Source of the DNA: Bremia lactucae
Lineage: Eukaryota; Oomycota; Peronosporomycetes; Peronosporales; Peronosporaceae
Direction: 5' to 3'
Assembly: GCF_004359215.1 (NCBI RefSeq)
Contig: NC_090614.1
Location: 2,660,211 to 2,696,718 of the forward strand
DNA: 36,508 nt
The translations under genes were made by a program, and so were the position numbers. The notes beneath the pieces are model-generated. The model searched no databases. It had not been told where the DNA came from and worked only from the letters and a program-made list of their open reading frames with translations. Shown here in pieces: positions 1 to 9,231 of the stretch (position 1 is the stretch's first letter; every line of letters starts with the position of its first letter).

Positions 1-560
1 AATCCGGCACGGCCGCCAAGTGAGCCATGTTGCTCAAACGGCCAACAAAGACCACTATACCGGAGTTACCGGCTGAATCTTTCGGTAGCCCAAAAACAAA
101 ATCCATACTAATGGAGTCCCAGCATCCGATGGGAACGGGCAGACTGGCCAGTGGCGCAGCAGCATGTGCCGAGGGTTTAACCCGTTGACACGTTTTGCAT
201 GTGCGAAAATATGTGCTGACCCATTTATAAAGTTTGGGCCACCAACAACTCTGGCTGATAGAGCCGTAGGTCTTTTCTCTACCGAGATGACCACCAAGGA
301 CAGTATCGTGTGCCTCATAGAGGATCCGGTACTTCAAATCCTCATCATGAGGAACAACGACACGCGGAGGGTCCGTGATGTCTGTGCAATAAAGCAACTG
401 GTCGTTATCGATAGAAAATCGATATAACCTTGCACGCAAACGTGCCGGTAATTCAATACCCGAATCCGAGTTCTTTAAGGCTCGTAGCAGAGCTACACAC
501 AGTTCATCCTTGGCGTAAGCCGAACGGATTAATTCAGGAATTGGTGACGAGATAGTTGTT
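1..560 (-). pseudogene. Gypsy integrase, N-terminal and start of core (family C copy 1)
   Basis: Integrase joins the element cDNA to chromosomal DNA in the nucleus. In the minus frames I see an HHCC zinc-binding domain (paired His at about 290-315, a CxxC with the residues CKTC at about 190-205), followed by the first core Asp in a DFVFGLP stretch at about 95-120. The frame shifts between these blocks: one open frame covers 55-318 and the matching residues continue in others. The remaining D and E residues lie outside the window. Copy 2 of this family has lost the His half of the zinc domain. Confidence 0.8.
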
Positions 561-1040
561 AAATGAGAAAGCTCATAATCAGGCCTGCGCGATAACGCAT
601 CGGCCAAAGCATTTTGCTTGCCGGGTTAATACTTCAATTCGAAGTTGTATTCCGCATACCTGGCCATTCTCTGTGAGAGATGGGGCGACTTAGGTACCGA
701 GCGCAATGACGCGTGATCTGTATAAATCACAAACGGCTTAGAGCCGAGATATGAACTCTGAATTTGACGAGAGCATACTTCATAGCAAGTAACTCTTTGT
801 CATGAACTGGTAGTTCTTTTCCGCAGCTTTAAGCCGTCTAGACTCGAACGCAATAACACGTTCATGCCCCTCAACAGCTGTTTGTAACAGAGCACCGCCA
901 ATGGCAAAATCTGATGCGTCACAGACGACACTGAAAGGCCAATTTATTTTTGGCAGTGCTAGAATCGGGGCATGGATAAGACTATCCTTAGCTGCTTAAA
1001 AAACATTATTTTCTGTGCTAGTACAGCACCATTCTGTATC
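561..1040 (-). pseudogene. Gypsy RNase H domain (family C copy 1)
   Basis: RNase H removes template RNA during reverse transcription. On minus the signature CDASDFAIGGALLQT is read at about 875-935, followed by VIAFESRRLKAAEKNY at about 815-865, which is the usual Ty3/Gypsy RNase H start. Downstream the frame is interrupted by stops (for example near 790 and 745). It lies between RT and integrase as expected. Confidence 0.8.
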
Positions 1041-1935
1041 CTTTAAAGGAGATTGGATAATGGCCTTGCCATATCAGCCTAATTTTCGCTGTATTTGTGT
1101 AAATAATTGGCGAGACCCAACCACTTACGCAAATCCTTTTGGATTTTAGGAACCAGCTAATGTACTATGGCTTTTACCTTAGCGGGATCCGCTCTAAGGC
1201 CTCGCTTTCCAATGAATTATCCTAAAAAAGGAATTTCGTCTGCGCCAAAAAAATGCATTAAGATGCATTGTCAAACAAATATTTTTTGTGCGCATGCACT
1301 GGAGCACTGCTCGCAAATGGTCTAAATGGTGTTCCATATCCGACCGACCCTGCTCCGCACGACTATGGACAAGATGTTATTGAAATAAGTCTGGGCATAA
1401 CCTCGATGAGAGCGAAACAGTTGCGTCACTAGACAGTCAAATGTTGCCGGGGCGTTGGAAAGCCCTTGTGACATAACCAGCCACTCTCATAACATGCCGC
1501 TCGGGGTGCTAACCGCTGTAAGCGGGATATCACTAGCTCGCATGAGCAATTGGTAGTAACCATCAACTAATTCAATGCACTGTACATTGTTCATCCCTCC
1601 ATTTATTGTTCTAAAGAACATCCTTTCTAGGAGTGGGGGGGTTGTGCTGGTAAAGTGGCAGCATTTAGCTTATTGTGAGCATGTTCAATGCGCCATTTAC
1701 CATTTGGCTTTTTGACACAAAAGGTCGGTGTCGAATGAGGAGATTTGCTCTCTCGTACCATTCCAGCCTCGTGCTTAGCACGGAAGAAATCGTCAATGAC
1801 GTCACACTGCTTCCTTGGCAAAGGCCATTGTCTTGTGACACAGTATTTGGTTCCCGGAACTAAGTCAATTTTATGACGAACACCTCTATCCGGAGGCAAA
1901 ATAGATGGATGATGGTTTATTACATACCACATCTT
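1041..1935 (-). pseudogene. Gypsy reverse transcriptase (family C copy 1)
   Basis: The RNA-dependent DNA polymerase of the element. The minus frame 1627-1932 carries the N-terminal finger block (KIDLVPGTKYCVTRQWPLP, then RESKSPHSTPTFCVKKPNGK). A run of seven C on the coding strand at about 1630-1645 then breaks the frame. The palm follows at about 1350-1560. Its YFDD catalytic box reads YFNN at about 1372-1390, so both metal-binding Asp are replaced by Asn through G-to-A changes. Copy 2 keeps YFDD. This enzyme is dead whatever the frame. Confidence 0.85.
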
Positions 1936-2820
1936 GGAATTCCTTAATTAAGGAATAAAAGGGATCCGTAGGATCTTTAAGGATCGATGACCCACTTCGC
2001 GCACTAAGTACAGCTTTTGTTTCATCCAGGACAGCTTCGTCGAGAAGTGACGACGAGTTAAACTCAACCATAGGTCGAATGACCATTATTTCAGATAAGT
2101 CACCAGCTTTTAAGGCTCGACCGCACTCATCAATAGACATTTCGTCTAGCTCTAAAAGAGCATGTAACCTGGGGATTGCCGCAAGGCTAACTCCCTCCTC
2201 AATGTCACCGGTTACGCCATTTACAAGCGTATGTACTTGCTCACTCGTATAACTTTGTGAAAGTATACACGCTTCGTGTCCACCCTGCATTGGAGTGGAA
2301 ACAATACGCCTCTTAGAGGCCGGGACATTCACGTTCCCGGGTTTTCCAGCCTGTATTAGTTCTATAAAAGACATGGTGTCCAATTTGTCATCCGACAAGG
2401 AGTTAGGTAAATCAACTTCCTTATTCAGCGAACGTTTACGTGTCGCTTCACGTGCATTAGGAGGTTTTGACCCAAAATGCCCTGGCGAACTGCCAACAGT
2501 GTCACTACTGACAGTATGATGCCACCTCGGCCGATCATACTCGGTGGACTTATACGTGCCACTATATATTGCACCCATGATGATTCGGCCTTAGGCCAAC
2601 AATGCTTTCAGCATTTAGTGAATCGTTATTATAACGAGTGTCACTCGACGGAGTACGTGCCGTTCCACTTATTTCTGATGAGTCGGGCTCAGAATTAATG
2701 TTTTTAACATTAGAGTTTATTGACTCAGACATGCCAATGTCTAAAATACTGACAGACTCATTCAATGTTCCGCGCCAATAGCGCCTTTGTTGCCTACAAA
2801 GGTGGGTTCATGACTCGCCA
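1936..2820 (-). pseudogene. Gypsy protease-RT linker (family C copy 1)
   Basis: Fairly long open minus frames (1886-2578 and 2562-2765) bridge protease and RT. The sequence is rich in Ser, Asp, Glu and Lys with no recognised domain, which suits the disordered linker common in oomycete Gypsy polyproteins. The equivalent part of copy 2 (30690-31697) contains a 120-bp tandem duplication that is absent here, so this is the simpler form. Confidence 0.65.
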
Positions 2821-3231
2821 AACCTTTGCTAGGAACATTGCGCGTGGCGCCTAAGGTCTTAGACCTCAAATCGATCCATGGCTCATGGTGTTCTAACCAG
2901 GCCTTACCAAGAATGAGATCATATCTCGAATCCAAATCAAGACGAGACAGCGTTCCATACTGTCAAAGTCCAGAAACTTTATACCTAAGTTTAATGGAAC
3001 TTTGGGAACAGTGACACGAGTCCCAGTCGCTAAGCGATCAGTGATTGTATCACCTTCATGCGCTCTCAGCGCCTCAACGTATTGTTGACTTCCTTCAAGG
3101 GAAAGGCGTCGAGCATAAGTGCAAGATGCTCCTGAGTCAATTAAAGTTGACCACGGCTTATCAAAGCCCTTTACAGTCGCTTGAGTGACTAGCAATCCAG
3201 GCTTGTACTCTCGCCCCGTGCCATTGAACAC
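2821..3231 (-). pseudogene. Gypsy aspartic protease (family C copy 1)
   Basis: Retropepsin that cuts the gag-pol polyprotein. The minus frame 2893-3231 shows the catalytic LIDSGAS motif at about 3120-3145, then a flap region (DTITDRLATGTRVTVPK). The frame fails just before the ILG motif near 2900, where copy 2 still reads YDLILGMAWL. One base of indel is enough to explain this. The catalytic Asp is intact. Confidence 0.85.
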
Positions 3232-3239
3232 CGAGCTAA

Positions 3240-4340
3240 TTGGGGCTAGGCTCTAGTTATTCTCACCTCCTTGAGGTTCAACAGAGCCTAGGTCTTCCCC
3301 AGTAGGGCGCCCTGCGCCTACTAGGTATCGACGTTTTCCCCCACCGTACCAGATCTCTGGGATAGGTCGGAGTTGGAGTTCTTTCGCGCTTTACGCGAAT
3401 TTCGAAGAGGGCAGGCAGGGCGTAAAAATGTTTCGTACTTCCGCACATATAACATCTACGAATGGTCTGATGCTGTTCCACAGCTTGAAGAGCCTCTTCT
3501 CCTTCCTCAACGAGGTTAAATTCATAGTTTCCGCTCAATCAGACTGAACCCATGTGCTCGAAGAGCTTGTTCGGTAAACAGGCGTGCTAACGCGAGCAGA
3601 CTTAAAGTCAAACTCGGCGCGTAGCGCTATGGCAACTGCCTCTTCAAACGTAGCTGGATGAGATCGGAACAATTCCGTCCGGGCAACGCCCTCATTGAGA
3701 CCTCCCATAAAGATGGTCACTACAATTGCTTCTTGCACCGTGATGCATAGATGCAATGGGAGTTCTTAACTCCTGGACAAAGTCTCGTAGGGTTCATTTA
3801 CCCTGTCGAGTCGCTAGGAGCCGTGCTCGCAGGCGAAAAGCCTGTTCAGGCAGTGCAAACATGCTCGTCAGTTCCTGTTTCAGCGAATCCCATGAGGGAA
3901 AAGCGTCGTTTATGGACGTGCTGCACGATAGTGCCCATTCCATGGCTCTTCCTCCAAGTTTAGAAATAGCCATAGCCACCTTTTGCCGTTCTGTTAAGAA
4001 CAAGGCGGAATCAATGGACATTTCCATCTGCTCAATCCAAAAAGGGAAATTTTCTCCCTCTTTCCCTTAAATGTCTTCAAATTTACAGTTAGAGGGCGAG
4101 CCCTCGGCTCTGAGTCAGGTACAGAGATGTACCGGATTGGCATAGATGCCGCTAAATGGTCCTGTACCTGACCGATCAGGGAGGCTTCGTACCGCATGAA
4201 GGCTTCAAGCCTTGCATGCAGGACCTCCGATTCTTGGAAATAATAGATTCCACGTGCTCTAGCCCGAATAAGGTTTTGAGCTTGTCATAAGCGGCGCGTT
4301 GCGCTTCTGACAATTCCGGAACCTCTTCCATTTTCGTGAG
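3240..4340 (-). pseudogene. Gypsy gag (family C copy 1)
   Basis: Structural protein that packages element RNA. It begins near 4335 in minus with a Met-Glu-Glu-Val-Pro start. Capsid-like blocks are split over frames 3794-4027 (KVAMAISKLGGRAMEWALS) and 3535-3756. A CCHC zinc-knuckle start (CYMCGSTKH) is seen at about 3435-3465, after which the frame shifts, so the last Cys is not in line. A C-terminal nucleocapsid with one knuckle is usual for this family. At least three frame changes make it non-functional. Confidence 0.8.
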
Positions 4341-4371
4341 ACATTCGTCTTGTAAAGACTCAGGCGTAGAT

Positions 4372-4389
4372 TGACTACGAGTGCTACCA
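4372..4389 (-). promoter_or_regulatory. tRNA primer binding site (family C copy 1)
   Basis: On minus, two bases after the LTR end, the sequence reads TGGTAGCACTCGTAGTC. TGG complements the CCA of a tRNA. The first ten bases are the same as in the primer sites of families A and B in this window. The implied tRNA end would have U72 and A73, as in eukaryotic initiator Met tRNA; that assignment is inference. Confidence 0.75.
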
Positions 4390-4391
4390 GA

Positions 4392-4860
4392 TGTAGCGGA
4401 GCTATCTCGCTCCTAAAGTCAGAGGAAGACTTTCAGACTCAGAGAGTCACTTAGTTCTATTGAACTAATGGGTTTAACAACTCATAGAGTCGTACAAGTT
4501 ATTAAAGCTTAAGGGATTCAGGGTTCGTAGAACCAAGTGGCAACTCGTGCCCAAGAGGATATACCTTAGAAAGGCTTCTATCTCTTACAGATCAATGCGC
4601 AAGCCTTAAGAAGGCACTTAACGCTTAAAGATCAATAGGGGAGCTGAATTTTATTTAATTATTTAAATCTCAAAACGTTATCCTAACTAATTAAAATAGA
4701 TTTTGGCCGCCAGATTTATATCTGGCGGCGACCACATTAATTACCCATTATAAATGGGATTTAAGTAACTAACTATTTAAAAATTAGATAAAAGGATATT
4801 TTACCAATAAATTAAATGTACCACAACAACGGTTCGCCAACCGTTATGTACCCCATTACA
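4392..4860 (-). repeat. LTR C, 5' LTR of family C copy 1
   Basis: A 469-bp LTR in minus orientation, starting TGTAATGGGG at 4860 and ending CCGCTACA at 4392, so it has the TG...CA ends of LTRs. Two other copies match it over most of their length: 26743-27208 and 33282-33640. The bases just outside (4861-4865) are CAAAT. A conserved hairpin lies inside at 4707-4728. The left end adjoins the primer site, which fixes it as the 5' LTR. Confidence 0.9.
4707..4728. repeat. Perfect palindrome in LTR C
   Basis: A 22-bp hairpin, two 9-base arms (CCGCCAGAT / ATCTGGCGG) around TTAT. The same 22 bp occur unchanged at 27071-27092 and 33611-33632 although nearby LTR bases differ. It lies about 135-155 bp into the LTR, in the U3 part, so a protein-binding site or RNA structure is possible. 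Confidence 0.7.
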
Positions 4861-5366
4861 CAAATACTACGATAAAATCGGCATTTGTATGGAATGTACG
4901 TCAAAACAAGTAGTATTGATTATAACGCAACATCATGCAAATCGAATTCCAAAGGCAGCTACTTGTTTGCGACTCTTGTTTTCAGGAGTTTAAGATAGGA
5001 AGCAGCCCTTCTCAGTTGTTAATTTAATTAAAATTCTGATATTAGTAGCGGATATTAATAATATTCTAATGATTCGGTTGTTAACAACTGCTTACAGCTT
5101 GTTTGATTGCAATCTACAAAAGACGCTACGAAAGGCAGCGGGTAATTTGCGACTACCAAGTTCTTTGGCCGTTAGTAATTATTTGCAGCTTCTCATTGAG
5201 TTGCAGATTGTTGCCGAGAACGAGCTAATTAATGACTTCGAGAAAGGTAACGAGTGGCTTTGTGTCTGTTGAATACTTCGACGATTCGTTGCTATTTGTG
5301 GCTTGAATCTATGTTAATGTTATGTGCTAGGGGCGACTTGCCGTCATCATTCGTATTGAAGATATA
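4861..5366 (+). other. rDNA upstream spacer / 5' external transcribed spacer
   Basis: About 500 bp directly before the 18S start, AT-rich, without a recognised gene or repeat. Its position makes it the 5' external transcribed spacer and perhaps the end of the intergenic spacer. I cannot point to a Pol I promoter. A 67-codon open frame at 5069-5272 is taken as chance. Confidence 0.6.
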
Positions 5367-5899
5367 AACCTGGTTGATCCTGCCAGTAGTCATAAAAGAT
5401 TAAGCCATGCATGTCTAAGTATAAACAATTCTGTACTGTGAAACTGCGAATGGCTCATTATATAAGTTGTAGTCCACTCGATAGTACCCTACTACTTCGA
5501 TAACCGTAGTAATTCTAGAGCTAATACATGCATTAATACCCAACTACACAAGGGACGGGTAGCATTTATTAGATTAAAAACCGGTCCTGCTATAAGCCGG
5601 TATTGTGTTGAGTATTAATAACTGTGCGGGTCGTGCTTTTGCGCGATAGATCGATTGAGTTTCTGCCTTATCAGCTTTGGCTGGTAGAATATGGGCCTGC
5701 AATGGCGTTAACGGGTAACGGGGAACTTAGGGTTTGGATCCGGAGAGGAAGCCTTGGAAACGGCTACCACATCCAAGGAAGACAGTAGGCGCGTAAATTA
5801 CCCAAAACTGATACAGGGGGGTAGTGACAATAAATTACAATGCTCTGGCTCTTCGAGTCGGGCAATTGGAATGACTACAATTTAAATCTTTTAACGGGG

Positions 5900-5952
5900 A
5901 TCAATTGGAGAGCAAGTCTGGTGTGTTACACCGGACTTGCCCTTCAATTGAT
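5900..5952. repeat. Inverted repeat between 18S target and SINE tail
   Basis: Arms 5900-5924 and 5928-5952, separated by GTT, match at all but three of 25 positions. The left arm is 18S sequence, the right arm is the tail of the insert. A shorter version surrounds the second insert (6111-6128 with 6132-6149). A transcript could fold this into a stable hairpin. Confidence 0.8.
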
Positions 5953-6127
5953 TAGTTAGTTTTTGTATTTCTTACCATAAACACCTTTTTGGGTGCACTG
6001 GACAAGACCACCTCCCATTATGCTTTGGAGGATTTTTCTGCCCCTGGTATTGAACTCGGGACCTCCCGGTCCTGAAGTGAGTGGCGGACCACTACACCAC
6101 CAGGATCGGTGGAGGGCAAGTCTGGTG
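5924..6127 (-). mobile_element. tRNA-derived SINE-like insert, copy 1, in 18S
   Basis: Extra sequence that splits the 18S just before the 530 loop. On minus it starts at 6109 with a tRNA-like head: a Pol III A-box-like TGGTGTAGTGG (6089-6099) and about 30 bp on a B-box-like GAGTTCAATACC (6046-6057); a 7-bp acceptor-type pairing can be drawn around them. A tRNA-unrelated body of about 100 bp follows. Its tail, at 5924-5952, is an inverted copy of the flanking 18S. The 18-bp target TGGAGGGCAAGTCTGGTG is repeated at 5906-5923 (one change), 6110-6127 and 6273-6290, as expected for target duplication. The family assignment (SINE) is inference. Confidence 0.75.
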
Positions 6128-6290
6128 TGTTACACCACACTTGCCCTTCAATTGATGATTGGTTAGTTTTTGTATTTCTAATCATATACACCTTTTTGGG
6201 TGCACAGGACAAGACCACCTCCCATTATACTTTGGAGGATTGAGTGGCGGACCACTACACCACCAGGATCGGTGGAGGGCAAGTCTGGTG
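6128..6290 (-). mobile_element. SINE-like insert, copy 2, B box deleted
   Basis: A second copy directly next to the first and in the same orientation. It differs by scattered substitutions and lacks the 44 bp that correspond to 6034-6077 of copy 1, which removes the B-box-like region. It also has 3 extra bases near 6155. It is flanked by target copies at 6110-6127 and 6273-6290. Either a second insertion at the same site or an unequal exchange between target repeats followed by divergence would give this structure. Confidence 0.75.
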
Positions 6291-6832
6291 CCAGTATCGG
6301 CGGTAATTCCAGCTCCAATATCGTATATTAAAGTTGTTGCAGTTAAAAAGCCCGTAGTTGGATTTCTGCTTTGGATGTCCGGTGCGCTCCCTCTGGGAGT
6401 GTGTACTTATGGATATTCGTAGCATTTTTTGTGAGACTGTCTTTCCGCCATTAAGTTGGTGGATTGATGGACTTATATATCGTTTACTGTGAAAAAAATT
6501 AGAGTGTTTATTGCTCATTTGAATACATTCGCATGTAATAATAAGATATGACTTTGGTGGTCTGTTTTATTGGTTTGCACACCAGAGTTATGATTAATAG
6601 GGACATTTGGGGGTATTCATATTTCAGCGTCAGAGGTGAAATTCTTGGATCGCTGGAAGATGAGCTTAGGCGAAAGCATTTACCAAGGATGTTTTTATTA
6701 ATCAAGAGCGAAAGTTAGGGGATCGAAGATGATTAAATACCATCGTAGTCTTAATCATAAATTATGCCGACTCGGGATTGGCAGTCGTTTAAATTAAATG
6801 ACCTTGTCAGCCGCGTATGAGAACTCAAAGTC

Positions 6833-6911
<79 letters not shown>

Positions 6912-6937
6912 GCGGCTTAATTTGACTCAACACGGGA

Positions 6938-6974
<37 letters not shown>

Positions 6975-7531
6975 TTGAGAGCTCTTTCTTGATTATATGG
7001 GTGGTGGTGCATGGTCATTCTTAGTGGGTGGAGTGATTTGTCTGGTTAATCCAGTTAAAGAACGAGACCTCCGCGTGCTAAATAGTTCCGCTAACCATTT
7101 TTGGAAGGTGTGTGGACTTCTTAGATGGACTTTTGGGTAATTAAACCAGAGGAAGTTGGAGGCAATAACAGGTGTGTGATGCCCTGGGTCACACGCGCGC
7201 TACACTGCATATTTAACGTTTGTATAACCTTGATCGATAGGTATGGGTAATCTTTTGAAAGGGCATCGTGCTAGGGATAGACTGTTGCAATTTTCAGTCT
7301 TGAACGAGGAATTCCTAGTAAATGCAAGTCATTAGCTTGCATTGATTACGTCCTACCCTTTGTACACTCCGCCCGTCGCACCTGCCGATTGAATGACTCG
7401 GTGAAAAATTGGGACCGTGAGTCCGTTTGCTTCATTGCAAGTGGATTGATGGGATTTTTTTAAACCTCGCCATTTAGAGGAAGGTGGAGTTGTAACAAGG
7501 TTTCCGTAGGTGAAGCTGCGGAAGGATCATA

Positions 7532-7746
7532 ACCACACCTAAAAAACTTCCACGTGAACTGTGTCAAAACTTAGTTGGGGACAAATAAGGCGGCGACTGC
7601 AGACTTTATTGTTAGCGGTTGCTGCTAAATGCGTCCCATCATGGCGATCGTTTCGACCTCGGTTCGAATTAGTAGCTATATTTTTAAACCTTTAATTATT
7701 ATTGATTATACTGTGGGGACGAAAGTCTCTGCTTTTACTAGATAGC
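7532..7746 (+). other. Internal transcribed spacer 1
   Basis: Spacer between 18S and 5.8S, about 215 bp. It begins CCACACCTAAAAAACTTCCA, a start typical of Peronosporalean oomycetes, which is one reason for the organism assignment. Confidence 0.85.
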
Positions 7747-7906
7747 AACTTTCAGCAGTGGATGTCTGGGCACGCACATCGATGAAGAACAGTGCAAACT
7801 GCGATACGTAATGTGAATTGCAAATTCCAGTGAGTCATCGAAATTTTGAACGCATATTGCACTTCCGGGTTAGTCCTAGAAGTATGCCTGTATCAGCGTC
7901 CGTACA
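7747..7906 (+). rRNA. 5.8S rRNA, degenerate
   Basis: About 160 bp from AACTTTCAGCAGTGGATGTC to the conserved CGTACA end, the normal size. The stretch GATGAAGAAC is kept, but the following bases read AGTGCAAACTG where eukaryotes almost always have GC(A/T)GCGAACTG, and TGTGAATTGCAAATTCC replaces the usual TGCGAATTGCAGGATTC-like block at about 7811-7827. The changes fit decay of this unit together with the 18S. Confidence 0.9.
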
Positions 7907-9231
7907 ATAAACTTGGTTTTCTTCCTTCCGTGTAGTCGGTGGAGGAGTTGCCAGATGTGAAGTATCTTGCGATTGGTCTTCGGACCGAATGCGAGTCCTT
8001 TTAAATGTACTAACTGTACTTCTCTTGCTCAAAAATCATGGTGTTACTGATTCAGAGGCTGTCATGATTAGCCAGTCGGCGATTTATATGAATGCTATAA
8101 ATGAAATAGATTACGGTTAGCGGTTTAGTTTGCTTCGGCGAATTAATAAAGCAGACTGAAGTCGGTTTCTGATGTGGCATGATAATTAATGTACCGTAGT
8201 TATAATTGACGTTGCCTTTGGATCGATTTCACTAATGTTATAGGTTGTAACGAATAGCCAGTCGGCGATCAATTTGAACACTTAAGCTAAGAACTGAGTT
8301 TATATTTGCAGGATATTAGCTTCGGTTAATGAGAATGTCCCATTAAAACTTGATTTTGCTATAGCAAGATGATTGATGAACCGTAGCTAAGAGTTTCATT
8401 GCCCTGAATTTGTGATTCCTATTTTTTGAGTTGCTATGAATAGCCTGTCGGTGACCAGTTTGAATGCGTTAAGAAATCATGTTATAACTTGCAGTATTGA
8501 TGCTTCGGCTAGTCGATACAGCTTTTTTAAACTTGATTCTGCTGATGTATGAAAATGTGGTTAGCCGTAGCTAGGAGTAGTGATACATTAAATGAAATAT
8601 CCGAATTTATGGAAGTCATTCATAGCCAGTCGGCGACCAATTTGATTGCTTAAGCATTAAGAAGTGAAGTTGAATTTGTACTCACACTGAATTAACTTTA
8701 TATCCGCTTCGGCTTGATAATGTGGTATAATGAGGTGAGCTGTAGTTATGAATGATTATGTTTGAATTGGAAAAGCGAGGTTAAACTTTGTTAGTTGCAG
8801 CCAGTCGGCGATCACTTTGAATACTAAGTATTGAGATATCTTCAAATCGCCGTTTAATTAGCTTCGGTAAATGAAAGCGGCTTATTAAAATTTGTTTATA
8901 CTGCAATATGATAATTGGTGCACCGTAGCCGTTGTTAACACTATCTTTAAATCTGGTCTTGCATATTTTTAAAAGTTGCATTTATGGCAAGTCGGCGATC
9001 GATTTGTAGACTGTAGCATTAAGGAAATTATAGTTAATTTGCAGTATGGTTGGCTTCGGCTGAAAGATGCGCTCATTGACTTAAGTATCTGCAGCGGTCT
9101 TAATAATTGATATCCGTACCTTAAAGACTTTGCTTTTAATTTGTAGACCATTGTAAGGTAGAGTGGCAGCTTCGGCTGTCGAGAAGTCGATCCATTTGAG
9201 AAATAATGTGTACCTCGGTATGCATCTCAGT
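7907..9231 (+). other. Internal transcribed spacer 2, long repeat-built form
   Basis: About 1325 bp between 5.8S and 28S, several times the length in most eukaryotes. Most of it is a degenerate tandem array (separate entry). Long ITS2 regions of this sort are known in several downy mildew genera. The last about 80 bp before 28S are non-repetitive. Confidence 0.85.
8070..9170 (+). repeat. ITS2 tandem array, six units of about 175-187 bp
   Basis: Each unit contains the core AGCCAGTCGGCGA(T/C), starting at 8070, 8256, 8442, 8624, 8799 and 8986 (spacings 186, 186, 182, 175, 187). About 70 bp later follows a CTTCGGC-type motif and then a CCGTAG motif. The spacer bases between these differ greatly while the motifs persist, which suggests that the motifs form paired elements in the precursor RNA. 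Confidence 0.85.

Larger units (their letters stand above)
1..4860 (-). mobile_element. Ty3/Gypsy element, family C copy 1 (partial)
   Basis: An LTR retrotransposon on the minus strand whose 3' end lies left of the window. Read leftwards from 4860 it has a 5' LTR, primer binding site, gag, aspartic protease, linker, RT, RNase H and the start of integrase, the Gypsy order. A second copy with nearly the same sequence lies at 26743-33665. The coding region has many frameshifts and the RT catalytic Asp pair is changed, so this copy cannot act by itself. It ends directly upstream of the rDNA unit, in what is probably spacer or external transcribed spacer. Confidence 0.9.
5367..7531 (+). rRNA. 18S rRNA, interrupted and degenerate (pseudogene-like)
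   Basis: Begins at the near-universal AACCTGGTTGATCCTGCCAG and ends at GAAGGATCAT before ITS1. Without its 367-bp insertion (5924-6290) it would be about 1.8 kb, normal for 18S. Most blocks are recognisable, for example AATTGACGGAAGGGCACCAC near 6880. Several positions that are almost invariant in life are changed: the 530 loop reads CCAGTATCGGCGG at 6291-6303 instead of CCAGCAGCCGCGG; the 1400-region primer site has TACACTCC instead of TACACACC near 7368; the 3' end has TGAAGCTGCGG instead of TGAACCTGCGG near 7515. A working ribosome would not tolerate these, so I regard it as an rDNA pseudogene, barring assembly error. Confidence 0.9.

Noticed and set aside
5069..5272. 67-codon frame before 18S
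   Set aside because: Lies in rDNA leader; short and without recognisable content.
6046..6109. Functional tRNA gene
   Set aside because: A and B boxes are recognisable but the T stem is mismatched and no convincing anticodon arm forms.
5924..6290. Group I intron at the known 18S 516-region hot spot
   Set aside because: No P, Q, R, S core, too short, tandem units and target duplications instead; tRNA-like head fits a SINE.
8070..9170. CRISPR-like array
   Set aside because: Eukaryotic rDNA spacer; repeats are long, degenerate and without unique-spacer structure.
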